Positions 25,628 to 34,215 of a DNA stretch of 64,000 nt are shown here, in pieces. Below the pieces are notes generated by a model. It made no database searches and was not told the origin of the DNA. It saw only the letters and a list, made by a program, of their open reading frames with translations. The DNA is from Paeniglutamicibacter quisquiliarum (GTDB taxonomy: Bacteria > Actinomycetota > Actinomycetes > Actinomycetales > Micrococcaceae). The translations under genes and the position numbers were made by a program. The stretch lies in the NCBI RefSeq assembly GCF_019084045.1, contig NZ_JAHRED010000003.1, forward strand, positions 372,001 to 436,000, given 5' to 3'. Position 1 is the stretch's first letter. Each line of letters begins with the position of its first letter.

Positions 25628-26545
25628 GTGGAAGAACGAAACGTGGAGCACATCGCTGATTCAACTGGCCTGCGTTTGTTGGCAGTCCACGCACACCCCG
25701 ACGACGAATCGTCGAAGGGATCGGCCACGATGGCCGCATACATTGCGGCCGGCGCTTCCGTGATGGTGGCAACCTGCACCGGCGGGGAACGCGGGGACAT
25801 CCTCAACGCCGCAGTCGGCGAGCTTGCGCACGCGCACCGCGACCTGGCCGGGGTGCGGCGCACTGAAATGGCAGAGGCCGCCGCGGTGTTGGGCATCGAA
25901 CACCGCTGGCTGGGATTCGTCGATTCGGGACTCCCCGAGGGTGACCCGCTGCCGGAGCTGCCCTTCGGCGCCTTCGCCCTGCAGCCCCTGGACCGCGCAG
26001 CCGCTCCGCTGATCAAGTTGATCCGCGAGTTCAAGCCGCACGTGATCATTGCGTACGACGAAAACGGCGGCTACCCGCACCCGGACCACATCCAGGCGCA
26101 CAAGATCGCCGTGCACGCCTTTGAAGAGGCAGCCAAGGCCGACAGCTCCCCGGAACTCGGGGAGCCCTGGGAAACCTCCAAGCTCTACTACGACCGCGCC
26201 TTCGCCCCCGAGCGTTTCAAGACACTGCACTACGCCATGGTCGATGCCGGCATCGAGTCGCCGTATGCCGAGCGAATCGCCGCCTGGGAGGCGCACCCGG
26301 ACGAGCAGCTCTTCGGCTGGGTCTCGCCCCACGAGACCACCACGCAGATCCACTGCGCCGACTTCTTCAAGCACCGCGACCGGGCGCTGCTTGCCCACCG
26401 GACCCAGATCGATCCAACCGGATTCTTCTTTGCTGTGCCCGAGGCGATCTACGCCAAGTCCTGGCCGTGGGAGGACTTCACCCTCATCGAATCGGCCGTT
26501 CCCACCACACTCCCAGAGACCGACCTGTTTGCCGGTCTAAGATAG
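25628..26545 (+). CDS. mca: mycothiol S-conjugate amidase
   Basis: 305 residues. Zinc amidase that splits mycothiol-toxin conjugates to glucosaminyl-inositol and a mercapturic acid, which is exported. LmbE-fold metal motif H-A-H-P-D-D-E at 21-27 (His23 and Asp26) and the third ligand in Y-P-H-P-D-H. Lys30 in E-S-S-K-G is the Mca-type residue; the sister deacetylase MshB has Ser nearby, so Mca is preferred. T-G-G-E-R-G-D is also conserved. GTG 25628 has GGAG 8 bases upstream. Neighbours greA, DUF4307 and the small membrane protein match the mycobacterial mca locus. Confidence 0.93.
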   Translation: MEERNVEHIADSTGLRLLAVHAHPDDESSKGSATMAAYIAAGASVMVATCTGGERGDILNAAVGELAHAHRDLAGVRRTEMAEAAAVLGIEHRWLGFVDSGLPEGDPLPELPFGAFALQPLDRAAAPLIKLIREFKPHVIIAYDENGGYPHPDHIQAHKIAVHAFEEAAKADSSPELGEPWETSKLYYDRAFAPERFKTLHYAMVDAGIESPYAERIAAWEAHPDEQLFGWVSPHETTTQIHCADFFKHRDRALLAHRTQIDPTGFFFAVPEAIYAKSWPWEDFTLIESAVPTTLPETDLFAGLR

Positions 26546-26597
26546 GTAACGTGCCGGTGAATCCGGCCCGCCAACTTTTTCGGAAAGAGCTTCGCGC

Positions 26598-26870
26598 GTG
26601 TATTCGTTCCTGCTGTATGCAGCTTCAGTTAGTCCTTCCCCGGCCCCCGGCGCGCCCGTCGGCGACGCGGCCCAGAGCATTGGCCCGGGATTCGTGGGCT
26701 TTGTGGCCACCGCTGCCCTGGTGATCGTGACCATCTTCCTGATCCGTGACATGACCCGCCGCATCCGCCGCGTCCGTTACCAGGGCGAGGCCGAGGCCCG
26801 CCAGCAGGAACTGGTGGAAAAAGGCAAGGACATCCAGCCCGACGAGCCGGGAGACACTCCGGCGCGTTAG
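26598..26870 (+). CDS. small single-span membrane protein
   Basis: 90 residues. A Pro/Ala-rich N-terminus precedes one membrane helix (F-V-G-F-V-A-T-A-A-L-V-I-V-T-I-F-L-I), followed by a very basic segment (R-D-M-T-R-R-I-R-R-V-R-Y) and an acidic tail. A similar small protein lies next to mca in mycobacteria as I recall (Rv1083 position). Function unknown. GTG 26598 is 52 bases after the mca stop, same strand, so probably co-transcribed. Confidence 0.75.
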   Translation: MYSFLLYAASVSPSPAPGAPVGDAAQSIGPGFVGFVATAALVIVTIFLIRDMTRRIRRVRYQGEAEARQQELVEKGKDIQPDEPGDTPAR

Positions 26871-26888
26871 CCGGCCCGTATCAAGCAC

Positions 26889-26916
26889 GCCCCCACGGAG
26901 ATCTTTCCCTGGGGGC
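26889..26916. terminator. weak bidirectional hairpin
   Basis: GCCCCCA / TGGGGGC, 7-bp stem with a 14-base loop, between convergent genes (small membrane protein and response regulator). Confidence 0.45.
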
Positions 26917-26942
26917 TGTTGCCGTGCCCGCAGGCGTTTGGC

Positions 26943-27659
26943 CTACGGGCCTTGCGGGACCAGCCCTGCCTGGTGGGCCAGCACGGCGGCTTGCACACGG
27001 TTCCCCGCCCCCAGCTTGAGCAGGATTGCCGAGACATGCCCCTTGACGGTGCCCTCGGTCAGGTGCAGCCGTGCACCGATCTCTGCATTTGAGCAGCCGG
27101 CCCCCACCAGGACGAAGACATCGGTTTCCCGGGCGCTCAGCTTCTGCACGGCCACGCGTGCCGCCTGCGGGGCGCCGACGTCGAGGGCTCGCAGCCGGTC
27201 CACGACCCGCCTAGCCACGCGCGGTGAAAGGTAGGCGGCGCCGGTGGCCACAGCCTTGACCCCGGCGATGAGCTCCTGCGGAGCCGAGGCCTTGAGCAGG
27301 AATCCGCTGGCGCCCAACTTCAGCGCAGCATCGATGTATTCGTCCTCGCCGAAGACCGTGAGCATCGCCACCGCGGTCCCGGGGAGGCGCACCGCCAGTT
27401 CGCGGGCCGCGGCGAGCCCGTCCAGCACAGGCATGCGGATATCCAGCAATGCCACCTGCGGCCGGAACCGGAAGGCAAGTTCGAGCGCCTGGCGCCCGTC
27501 GCCCGCCTCGGCCACGACCTCGATGTCGGAATCCGACGACAGGATCGCCCGGACCCCAGCGCGCACCAGCGCCTCGTCATCGGCCAGCAGCACCGTGATG
27601 GGCCGGGCCCCGCGGTCGCCGACGGGTTGTGAAACATCCGGCGGTGGCATGGGCTTCAT
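26943..27659 (-). CDS. NarL/FixJ-family response regulator
   Basis: 238 residues. Receiver domain from about residue 20: acidic pair Asp27/Asp28 in L-L-A-D-D-E, phospho-acceptor Asp73 in A-L-L-D-I-R-M-P, conserved Thr in A-M-L-T-V-F, and the lysine in F-L-L-K-A-S. A LuxR-type helix-turn-helix occupies about 172-232 (L-S-A-R-E-T-D-V-F, then I-G-A-R-L-H-L-T-E-G-T-V-K-G-H-V). Its ATG overlaps the TGA of the histidine kinase gene. The divergent ABC exporter genes beyond the kinase are the likely targets. The longer frame upstream belongs to the kinase region and is not used. Confidence 0.92.
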   Translation of the reverse strand: MKPMPPPDVSQPVGDRGARPITVLLADDEALVRAGVRAILSSDSDIEVVAEAGDGRQALELAFRFRPQVALLDIRMPVLDGLAAARELAVRLPGTAVAMLTVFGEDEYIDAALKLGASGFLLKASAPQELIAGVKAVATGAAYLSPRVARRVVDRLRALDVGAPQAARVAVQKLSARETDVFVLVGAGCSNAEIGARLHLTEGTVKGHVSAILLKLGAGNRVQAAVLAHQAGLVPQGP

Positions 27660-29092
27660 CCTTCCTCGCGCGGCAACAAATGGTCCTTTGACACGAGCAC
27701 TCCGTGGCCGAAACACAACCTGTACATGTCGCTGCTCAGATCCATGAAGCCGCTGCGGGCCAGGAAGTAGCGGCAGGTCGTGTCCTCGGGAACCGGAGGT
27801 TCGGCAAGCAGCGGGGTGGGCCCGTCCAGGCCGCCGGCGGGAAGCAGCGATGCGACCGCCACCCGGTCCTGGCCCACCGACAGCTGCGCGTATGCGGCAG
27901 GCGCCAGGGCGTTGTCCACCACCGTGAGCACCTGCACCGTCACCAGGATGCCGGCCAGCAGCACCGCCAGCCCCAGCGGCAGCAATGCGCTGGCCCATTG
28001 CCGCGAGCGCGTGTTGCGCCGAAGGTCCGCAAGGGCCCCTGCCACCGGGGCGTCCGCCGGCGGCAGGGGGCCGATCCCCGCGGCCGGAGCGGGTTCGCGG
28101 GGCGCAGCGGACCGCGGGATGCGAGCCACCAGGCGGAAATCCTGGCCGTGCGTTCCGGCCTCCAGGGTGCCGCCGAGCATGCGCAGCCGTTCGGCGACCC
28201 CGGCGAGCCCGGAGCCTCCGGTTGGAACGGCGGGGGCAGGCGAGGTGCGGCGGTTCTCGACCGTGATGGTCACCGGGTCCCCGCCTTCGTCGATCCCGAT
28301 GCGCACCGCGGCGCCCGGGGCATGTTTGGCCGCGTTGGTCAGGCCTTCCTGGACCACCCGGTGCATGGCGGCCTGGAGCGCCCGCGAAGGCTCGGGGGTT
28401 CCGGGCGGGGCCGGCACCTGTTCGAGGTCTGTCCGAAGCCCAGCGGTGCGCACCCTCTGAACCAGTGCCCGGATCGATTCGCCGGCCGGGAGCATCGGCG
28501 CCGCGCCGTTGGAGTCTTCCTGGCGCAGCATCGCCACGATCCCATGCAGCGAATCAATCGCCTGGGATGCCCGCTCGCGGATCTCGGCCGCCGCACGGCG
28601 CCCCTGCTCGGTGCTGGATGCGTGGACCTCGAGGGCCCCTGCCCCCAAGGCAATGAGCGCCAGTTCGTGCCCCAGCTCATCGTGCATGTCCTGGGCTATG
28701 CGGGAGCGTTCGAGCAGGCGGGCGTTGGCGGCAACGACCTCGTGTTCGCGCCGGCGCTGGGCGCGGCGCAGCATCCGGTAGCGGCCCCACCACCAGGGAA
28801 TCACCACCGCCGCAAAGACCACCAGCGCGTCCAGCAGCCACCTCGACGCGGCCCCCGAAGGATCGGCCGCCAGCCGCAGCGCGCCCGCGGCCAGGATCCC
28901 TGCCCCCAGCATGGAGACCGACAAGCGGAGGGATGCAAGCCGGTGCCCGGATAGATAGGCGGCAACCACGGACAGGACCGCGGCCGGGGCATTGCCCTGG
29001 CCCACGGCGGGCACCAAGAACGTGGCCAGCAGCAGGACGATGGCCCAGCCGGCCTGTTGCGACCGGGAGCCGGCTTCGAAGCGGGTCCTCAT
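27656..29092 (-). CDS. sensor histidine kinase (HisKA_3) with C-terminal membrane-anchored domain
   Basis: 478 residues. Roughly four membrane helices at about 14-104. A dimerisation/phospho-acceptor helix follows with His137 in R-I-A-Q-D-M-H-D-E-L-G-H. The ATPase domain shows the N box E-G-L-T-N-A-A-K-H-A (Asn253) and G-G-S-G-L-A-G-V near 292-299, ending by about 330. Unusually, the protein continues through a Pro/Ala linker into another membrane helix (about 365-390, L-P-L-G-L-A-V-L-L-A-G-I-L-V-T-V-Q-V-L) and about 88 further residues with Cys440 and Cys460, predicted outside the cell. Start ATG 29092 is leaderless-like (TAGCAT 6 bases upstream). Confidence 0.88.
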   Translation of the reverse strand: MRTRFEAGSRSQQAGWAIVLLLATFLVPAVGQGNAPAAVLSVVAAYLSGHRLASLRLSVSMLGAGILAAGALRLAADPSGAASRWLLDALVVFAAVVIPWWWGRYRMLRRAQRRREHEVVAANARLLERSRIAQDMHDELGHELALIALGAGALEVHASSTEQGRRAAAEIRERASQAIDSLHGIVAMLRQEDSNGAAPMLPAGESIRALVQRVRTAGLRTDLEQVPAPPGTPEPSRALQAAMHRVVQEGLTNAAKHAPGAAVRIGIDEGGDPVTITVENRRTSPAPAVPTGGSGLAGVAERLRMLGGTLEAGTHGQDFRLVARIPRSAAPREPAPAAGIGPLPPADAPVAGALADLRRNTRSRQWASALLPLGLAVLLAGILVTVQVLTVVDNALAPAAYAQLSVGQDRVAVASLLPAGGLDGPTPLLAEPPVPEDTTCRYFLARSGFMDLSSDMYRLCFGHGVLVSKDHLLPREEG

Positions 29093-29098
29093 TCACCC

Positions 29099-29104
29099 AT
29101 GCTA
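29099..29104 (-). promoter_or_regulatory. -10 element of the leaderless histidine kinase gene
   Basis: TAGCAT on the minus strand ends 6 bases before the ATG at 29092. Confidence 0.45.
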
Positions 29105-29246
29105 CCGAGCTGCCGAGCGCCCCGACACCGACGAAAGTCAGGGGTTCCCGCGGCCAAGACCCGGCCAACGCCGGTGGCCGCGGACCCGGGAAGGAACCTA
29201 GCGTTGAAGGCAAGGAAGGAACACCAACCGGGCAAGGAGAGGGACC

Positions 29247-30170
29247 ATGATCGTGCTTGAGGAACTCACCAAGGACTTCGGAGGCAAAAGGGCGGTGGAC
29301 AAGCTCTCGCTGGCCATTGAACCCGGGAAAGTCACCGGTTTCCTGGGTCCCAACGGGGCCGGAAAGACCACAACGATGCGCCTGCTCCTGGGGCTGGACG
29401 CACCCACCTCGGGGGCGGCACTGATTGACGGGGTCCCCTATGCGCGGCTCCACACCCCGCTGCGCACCGTGGGGGCCATGGTCGACTCGCGGATCGGGCA
29501 CCCCGGGCAGCGGGCCGCTTCGCACCTGCTGGGCCTGGCCCGCAGCAATTCCATCCCCGCCTGCCGGGTGGGGGCGGTGCTGGCGGAAGTCGGGCTCGCG
29601 GACGCGGGGCACAAGCGCATCGGCACGTTTTCTCTGGGCATGCGCCAACGCCTGGGCATCGCCGGCGCGCTGCTGGGCGACCCGCAGGTGCTCATCTTCG
29701 ACGAACCGGTCAACGGGCTGGACGCCGACGGGGTGGTGTGGATCCGACGGCTCATGCGCGCCAAGGCGGCCGCCGGGGCAACGGTGTTCGTCTCCAGCCA
29801 TCTGATGAGTGAGATGCAGTCCACGGCCGACCACCTGGTGGTCATCGGTCGGGGCAGGCTGATCGCGGACGACACCATCGACAACGTCATCGCGGAAAGC
29901 GCGCTGAACTCCATCACCGTTGCCACCCCCGATGCGGCCGCGCTCGCCGAGGCACTGTCCCGCGCCGGGTATTCGGTCACCCGTACTGACTCCGGCGCCC
30001 TGCGGATCACCGGCGCTTCGCTGGAGGATGTCGGGGGCATGGCCCACGGCTTGGGGCTGAGGATCAACGAACTGACCCTGCACAAGGCCTCGCTGGAACA
30101 GGCCTACACCGAATTGACCTCCTCCAGCCTCGACTACGTGCCAACCGAAAGTGAAAGGGCAGCATCATGA
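29247..30170 (+). CDS. ABC-2 exporter ATP-binding protein
   Basis: 307 residues. Walker A G-P-N-G-A-G-K-T-T near 34-42, signature F-S-L-G-M-R-Q-R-L-G near 131, Walker B V-L-I-F-D-E-P-V-N-G-L-D near 149, switch histidine in V-S-S-H-L-M-S-E-M. The C-terminal 100 residues (about 205-307) form the extra domain seen in bacitracin/lantibiotic-type export ATPases. ATG 29247 follows GGAGAGGG. It is divergent from the kinase (154 bases between starts) and its stop region overlaps the permease gene. By context it probably exports or detoxifies a peptide or antibiotic sensed by the kinase; that is inference. Confidence 0.92.
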   Translation: MIVLEELTKDFGGKRAVDKLSLAIEPGKVTGFLGPNGAGKTTTMRLLLGLDAPTSGAALIDGVPYARLHTPLRTVGAMVDSRIGHPGQRAASHLLGLARSNSIPACRVGAVLAEVGLADAGHKRIGTFSLGMRQRLGIAGALLGDPQVLIFDEPVNGLDADGVVWIRRLMRAKAAAGATVFVSSHLMSEMQSTADHLVVIGRGRLIADDTIDNVIAESALNSITVATPDAAALAEALSRAGYSVTRTDSGALRITGASLEDVGGMAHGLGLRINELTLHKASLEQAYTELTSSSLDYVPTESERAAS

Positions 30171-30964
30171 GCACCATCCAAGAAACCACACCGGCAAGTA
30201 TTCGCCCCGCGCGCACCCGCTGGGCCGGGGCCGTGGCGTTTGAGGCCACCAAGCTGGCCTCGCTGCGGTCCACCCGGATCATCCTGCCACTGGCCCTCCT
30301 CGGCCAGGCCGCCCTGGCCTGGCTGCTGGGTTCCTCGGCCCAGGCCAGCGGGGAGAACGGCTACGACACGGCGATGCCGGCACCCTTCATTGCCTTTGTG
30401 TCCCTGCAGCTGTCCCAGCTGTTCATTGCCGTATTCGCCGCACTGTCGATCACCTCCGAATACGGTTCCGGCACCATCACCACCTCGCTGCAGGCAATCC
30501 CCGTGCGCTTTAGGTTCCTGGGGGCCAAGGCCGCGGTGCTCGGTTCCATCGGCTTCGTTGCCGGGGCCGTCCTGGTGGGGGCCGGCACGTTGGTGGCGGC
30601 ACCCGCCGCGGGAAGCTACGGCCAGTTCACGCCCGGCCAGCTGGCCACGGCCATGCTGGGTGCGGGTACCTATCTGGGGCTGCTGGCCATGATGATGCTG
30701 GGCCTCGGGGCCCTGCTGCGCAGCAGCGCCGGGGCCGTGACCGCGGCGTTCGTGCTGCTCTTCGGGCTGCCACAGGTCCTGCCGCTGTTCACCGTGGACG
30801 CGGTGCAGGAAGCGGCCGGCTACTTGCCGACCAATGCCGCTGCGGTGCTTGGCACCGCAGCGGAGCAGCCCTACGGCCCTGACACAGCGCTTGCCGTGCT
30901 GGCGGCCTGGACGGTGGTGTTTCTCGGTGCCGGGTATGCGGCATTGCGGGGCAGGGACAGCTGA
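30167..30964 (+). CDS. ABC-2 type exporter permease
   Basis: 265 residues with six hydrophobic segments, starting after about 25 polar residues. The N-terminal amphipathic stretch V-A-F-E-A-T-K-L-A-S-L-R-S-T-R is typical of ABC-2 permeases, as are I-T-S-E-Y-G-S-G-T-I in the first cytoplasmic region and the conserved A-K-A-A-V-L-G. ATG overlaps the ATPase stop (ATGA). It lacks the large extracellular loop of BceB-type permeases, so it resembles the BcrB/NatB type. Confidence 0.88.
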   Translation: MSTIQETTPASIRPARTRWAGAVAFEATKLASLRSTRIILPLALLGQAALAWLLGSSAQASGENGYDTAMPAPFIAFVSLQLSQLFIAVFAALSITSEYGSGTITTSLQAIPVRFRFLGAKAAVLGSIGFVAGAVLVGAGTLVAAPAAGSYGQFTPGQLATAMLGAGTYLGLLAMMMLGLGALLRSSAGAVTAAFVLLFGLPQVLPLFTVDAVQEAAGYLPTNAAAVLGTAAEQPYGPDTALAVLAAWTVVFLGAGYAALRGRDS

Positions 30965-31075
30965 ATCCGGCACACTTCTGCCGCGGGAGGGAGCGCGGAT
31001 CGCTTCGGCGGCCACCTCCTGTCCCCGGGGCGCTCAACCTCTGGCGGCGGTCAGGGGATGCCGAGGTCCTTGGAG

Positions 31076-31081
31076 TAGGGT
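31076..31081 (+). promoter_or_regulatory. -10 element of the leaderless DUF255 gene
   Basis: TAGGGT ends 6 bases before ATG 31088, and no Shine-Dalgarno is present. Confidence 0.5.
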
Positions 31082-31087
31082 GCCAGC

Positions 31088-33322
31088 ATGGGACAACGAA
31101 TCGCCTCGAGCGCCTCGGCATACTTAAGACAGCATGCTCACCAGCCGGTGGACTGGTGGCCGTACGGGGACGAGGCCTTTGCCTTGGCAGCGTCCCGCGA
31201 CGTCCCGGTGTTCCTGTCCATCGGATACGCAGCCTGCCACTGGTGCCATGTGATGGCCCGCGAATCCTTTGACGACCCGGGGATCGCCGCCTACCTCAAC
31301 GAACACTTCGTGCCCATCAAGGTCGACCGCGAGGAGCATCCGGCCGTCGACGGCGCCTACATGGCGGCAACCCAAACGCTCACCGGTGCCGGCGGCTGGC
31401 CCATGAGCGTGTTCACGCTCCCCGATGGCCGCGCCATCCATGCCGGAACCTATTTCCCACCGGTTCCCCGGCCGGGCATGCCCTCCTTCATGCAGGTGCT
31501 CGAGGCCGTCGCCGATGCCTGGGACAACCGCCGCGACGCCCTGGAACTACAGGCTGCCACGCTGGCCGACCATCTGGGCTCCGTCGCCGGCGGGCAGGCC
31601 AAGATGTTTTCCCTTGAGCTCCCGCTGCCCACCGCCGGTGCCGGATCGGTCCTGGCCCCGGTGCTGGGCACTGCCGTGCGGCGGCTGGCCGCGCTGGAGG
31701 ATCCAACCGGCGGCTTCGGCCCGGCTCCCAAGTTCCCGCCGAGTGCCGTGCTGGACTTCCTGCTGCGGGCGTCACTGGGGCAGGGATCCGAGGCGGCGCA
31801 GGCCACCGGGCTGGCATCGCGGACACTGCAAACCATGGCCCGCAGCGCGTTGGCAGACCACGTGGGCGGCGGGTTTGCCCGCTATTGCGTGGATCCGCAG
31901 TGGAAGATCCCGCACTTTGAAAAGATGCTCTACGACAACGCGCAGCTGCTGGGTTTGTACGCCAGGGCGGCGGCGCAGCTGCCCGACGCCGAGGCCGCCG
32001 AACTCTGCCGCGTCTCGGCACGCGGCATCCACCGCTGGCTGGAGGAAGAAATGCGGCTTCCGGGCGGGGGATTCGCCTCCTCGCTTGACGCCGACACCGT
32101 CATGCCCGACGGCAGCCACCACGAGGGTGCCACCTACACCTTCAGCCGGGGCGAGGTCGCACGAATCCTCGGGGAGCCCGATGCCAGTGACTCGGGCCCA
32201 AGCGGTCAGCGCCCCGGGGCGCTTCCGGGTGCCGGAAACGTCTTCTGGCAGCTGTGGGAGGGCGCGCCGCTCCCGGCCGAGAACGCGCAGCAGGCAAGTG
32301 ATCCCGCGCAAGACGTGCCGATGACCATTGCGCTGTCCCGCACCCCGACGCTTGCCGAATGGCCCGGGCTGGAGGCGGCCTTCAAGATGCTCGGCGCCGA
32401 GCGTGCGACACGGGTGCAACCGGGCCGCGACGAAAAGGTCGTTGCGGGGTGGAACGGCCTGGCCATCGCCTCGCTGGCCGAGGCAGCGGTGCTGCTGCGC
32501 GAACCGCGCATGCTCGCCACCGCCACCCGGGCGGCCGAATACCTGCACCGCGTGCACTGGGTTCCGGCGCGCGGCGAAACCGGGGCCGTGCTCCACCGCA
32601 TCAGCCACCAGGGGCGGGCGGGCACCGCCATAGCCGCGGTCCTCGAGGACTACGCGGCGGTGGCGCTGGGATTCCAGCAGCTGGCTGTCGCCTCGGGGGA
32701 CCGGATCTGGTTTGCCCGTGCGGACGATGTCCTCAGCGCCGCGCTGGAGATTTTCCTGGAAGGCGGTAAGCCGCAGGACAGTGCCGGGAACGATCCCCGG
32801 GTCCGGGCCATGCGCGGGGGCGCCGCCAGTGCGGAGGCCCTGGATGACGCGGTGCCGGCTGCCACCTCGCTGCTGGCAGCCGCCCTGCTGAACAGGGCGG
32901 GCCGCAGGCAGCTGGAGACCGGCGGCAACGCAGCGGAATCGGGGTCAGGCCCCGGCGAGGCCGACCTCGCGCTGGTTCGGATGCTGCTGGGCTTCGTCCC
33001 GGCGATTGCCGACCGGGCGCCCCACGGTGCCGGAAGCGCACTGGGCGTGGCGGCCCGTTTCGTCCACGGCTCAAGCACCGAGCTTGTGGTGGCCGGCGGC
33101 ACCGATTCCGAGCGCCGGGCCGCGGTGCGCCTGGGGGTGCTGGCCGGCGTGGCCCAACTCGCCGGTGCAGGCGCGGAAAACGCGGCCTACCCGGCCGGGC
33201 CCAAGGGCCAGTTGCGGCTCTACGTGTGCCGCGGCGGCATCTGCCATGCGCCTGTCAGTGACCTGCCCGCATTGGCGGCCCTGTTCGTCCCGGGTCTCTC
33301 GCGACCCGCGCCGGGGCCCTAG
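31088..33322 (+). CDS. DUF255 thioredoxin-domain protein (YyaL/SPATA20-like)
   Basis: 744 residues. An N-terminal thioredoxin-like domain (about 1-165) carries C-H-W-C (Cys50 and Cys53) in G-Y-A-A-C-H-W-C-H-V-M, preceded by H-Q-P-V-D-W-W-P-Y-G. The remainder is an (alpha/alpha)6-barrel-like region, related to N-acylglucosamine epimerase folds, with G-G-G-F-A-R-Y near 260, H-F-E-K-M-L-Y-D-N-A-Q-L near 277 and D-E-K-V-V-A-G-W-N-G-L near 448. The family is widespread and of uncertain function. It matches the gene after mca and the small membrane protein in mycobacteria (Rv1084). Its stop codon shares CTAG with the convergent hemolysin III gene. Confidence 0.88.
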   Translation: MGQRIASSASAYLRQHAHQPVDWWPYGDEAFALAASRDVPVFLSIGYAACHWCHVMARESFDDPGIAAYLNEHFVPIKVDREEHPAVDGAYMAATQTLTGAGGWPMSVFTLPDGRAIHAGTYFPPVPRPGMPSFMQVLEAVADAWDNRRDALELQAATLADHLGSVAGGQAKMFSLELPLPTAGAGSVLAPVLGTAVRRLAALEDPTGGFGPAPKFPPSAVLDFLLRASLGQGSEAAQATGLASRTLQTMARSALADHVGGGFARYCVDPQWKIPHFEKMLYDNAQLLGLYARAAAQLPDAEAAELCRVSARGIHRWLEEEMRLPGGGFASSLDADTVMPDGSHHEGATYTFSRGEVARILGEPDASDSGPSGQRPGALPGAGNVFWQLWEGAPLPAENAQQASDPAQDVPMTIALSRTPTLAEWPGLEAAFKMLGAERATRVQPGRDEKVVAGWNGLAIASLAEAAVLLREPRMLATATRAAEYLHRVHWVPARGETGAVLHRISHQGRAGTAIAAVLEDYAAVALGFQQLAVASGDRIWFARADDVLSAALEIFLEGGKPQDSAGNDPRVRAMRGGAASAEALDDAVPAATSLLAAALLNRAGRRQLETGGNAAESGSGPGEADLALVRMLLGFVPAIADRAPHGAGSALGVAARFVHGSSTELVVAGGTDSERRAAVRLGVLAGVAQLAGAGAENAAYPAGPKGQLRLYVCRGGICHAPVSDLPALAALFVPGLSRPAPGP

Positions 33323-33999
33323 GCGGTGCCGAGAACCGCGATGGCAATGGCGGTGAAGTGGCAGGCGAAGCCGATGAGCGTGAACGCATGGAAGAGTTCG
33401 TGGAACCCCAGGATTTCCGGGATGGGGTTCGGTGCCTTCATGGCATAGAACACCGCCCCTGCAATGTAGAAGGCGCCCCCGACGCAAATGAGGATCGCCG
33501 CGGACGGGCTGGCGGAAAAGAAGTCCCCGATGAACAGCAACGCCGCCAGGCCGAGCAACACGTACACCGGGGTGTAAAGCCACCGCGGTGCATCGGTGTA
33601 GAAGACCCGGAAACCGACCCCTGCCAACGCCCCGATCCAGATCGCGACCAGCAGGATGGTTGCGGACCTGGCCGGAAGCAGGGCCCAAGCGAGCGGGGTG
33701 TAGGAACCGGCGATCAGCAACATGATGTTCGTGTGGTCGATCCGCTTGAGCACGCGGGTGGTCTCCGGCGACCAATTTCCGCGGTGATAGAACGCCGACA
33801 CGGTGAAGAGCAGCACCCCGGTGAGCGCGAAGACGGCACTGGTGATCTTCGCGGCGCCCGCCGGTGCCAGAACGACAAGCACGATGCCGGCGACCAAGGC
33901 CAGGGGTGCGGTGACCGCATGGATCCAGCCGCGCAGCAAGGGCTTGGACGGCTGCGCCGGAACCGGTGGCTGGGAGGGTCTGCCGGATGGTTGGGTCAT
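33319..33999 (-). CDS. hemolysin III / PAQR-family membrane protein
   Basis: 226 residues, seven hydrophobic segments after a Pro-rich N-terminus. PAQR/Hly-III metal-site residues appear in V-S-A-F-Y-H-R-G (the S-x3-H element) near residue 88 and in the C-terminal F-H-E-L-F-H-A-F-T-L-I-G-F-A-C-H-F (H-x3-H element). I-D-H-T-N-I-M-L-L-I-A-G-S-Y-T-P is a clear family block. Relatives are putative membrane hydrolases or receptors; haemolytic activity should not be assumed. Leaderless-type start: TAGGCT ends 6 bases before ATG 33999. Convergent with the DUF255 gene, whose stop it overlaps. Confidence 0.9.
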   Translation of the reverse strand: MTQPSGRPSQPPVPAQPSKPLLRGWIHAVTAPLALVAGIVLVVLAPAGAAKITSAVFALTGVLLFTVSAFYHRGNWSPETTRVLKRIDHTNIMLLIAGSYTPLAWALLPARSATILLVAIWIGALAGVGFRVFYTDAPRWLYTPVYVLLGLAALLFIGDFFSASPSAAILICVGGAFYIAGAVFYAMKAPNPIPEILGFHELFHAFTLIGFACHFTAIAIAVLGTA

Positions 34000-34005
34000 G
34001 GACCC

Positions 34006-34011
34006 AGCCTA
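34006..34011 (-). promoter_or_regulatory. -10 element of the leaderless hemolysin III gene
   Basis: TAGGCT (minus strand) lies 6 bases before the ATG at 33999. Confidence 0.5.
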
Positions 34012-34215
34012 AACTACCAATCGGTAGCCTTGGTGGCCGCGGGCACCTGAAAGCCGCGGAACGTTCCGGCCGGAGGTCTTGCTCGGAGTATTCCCAGACG
34101 CAATGCCCGCGTCTTGGCGCACCGACGGGGAGGGAACCCGGTAGCGTTAAGTTGAACATGCAGCCCGTTGGCGGTTGCATGCCGCCCCGCCCCAAGCACA
34201 AGCAGGAGTATCGCC

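Noticed and set aside
26943-27998. Longer response-regulator frame reaching 27998
   Set aside because: It runs through the C-terminus of the kinase gene in another frame; the receiver domain and the ATGA overlap place the start at 27659.
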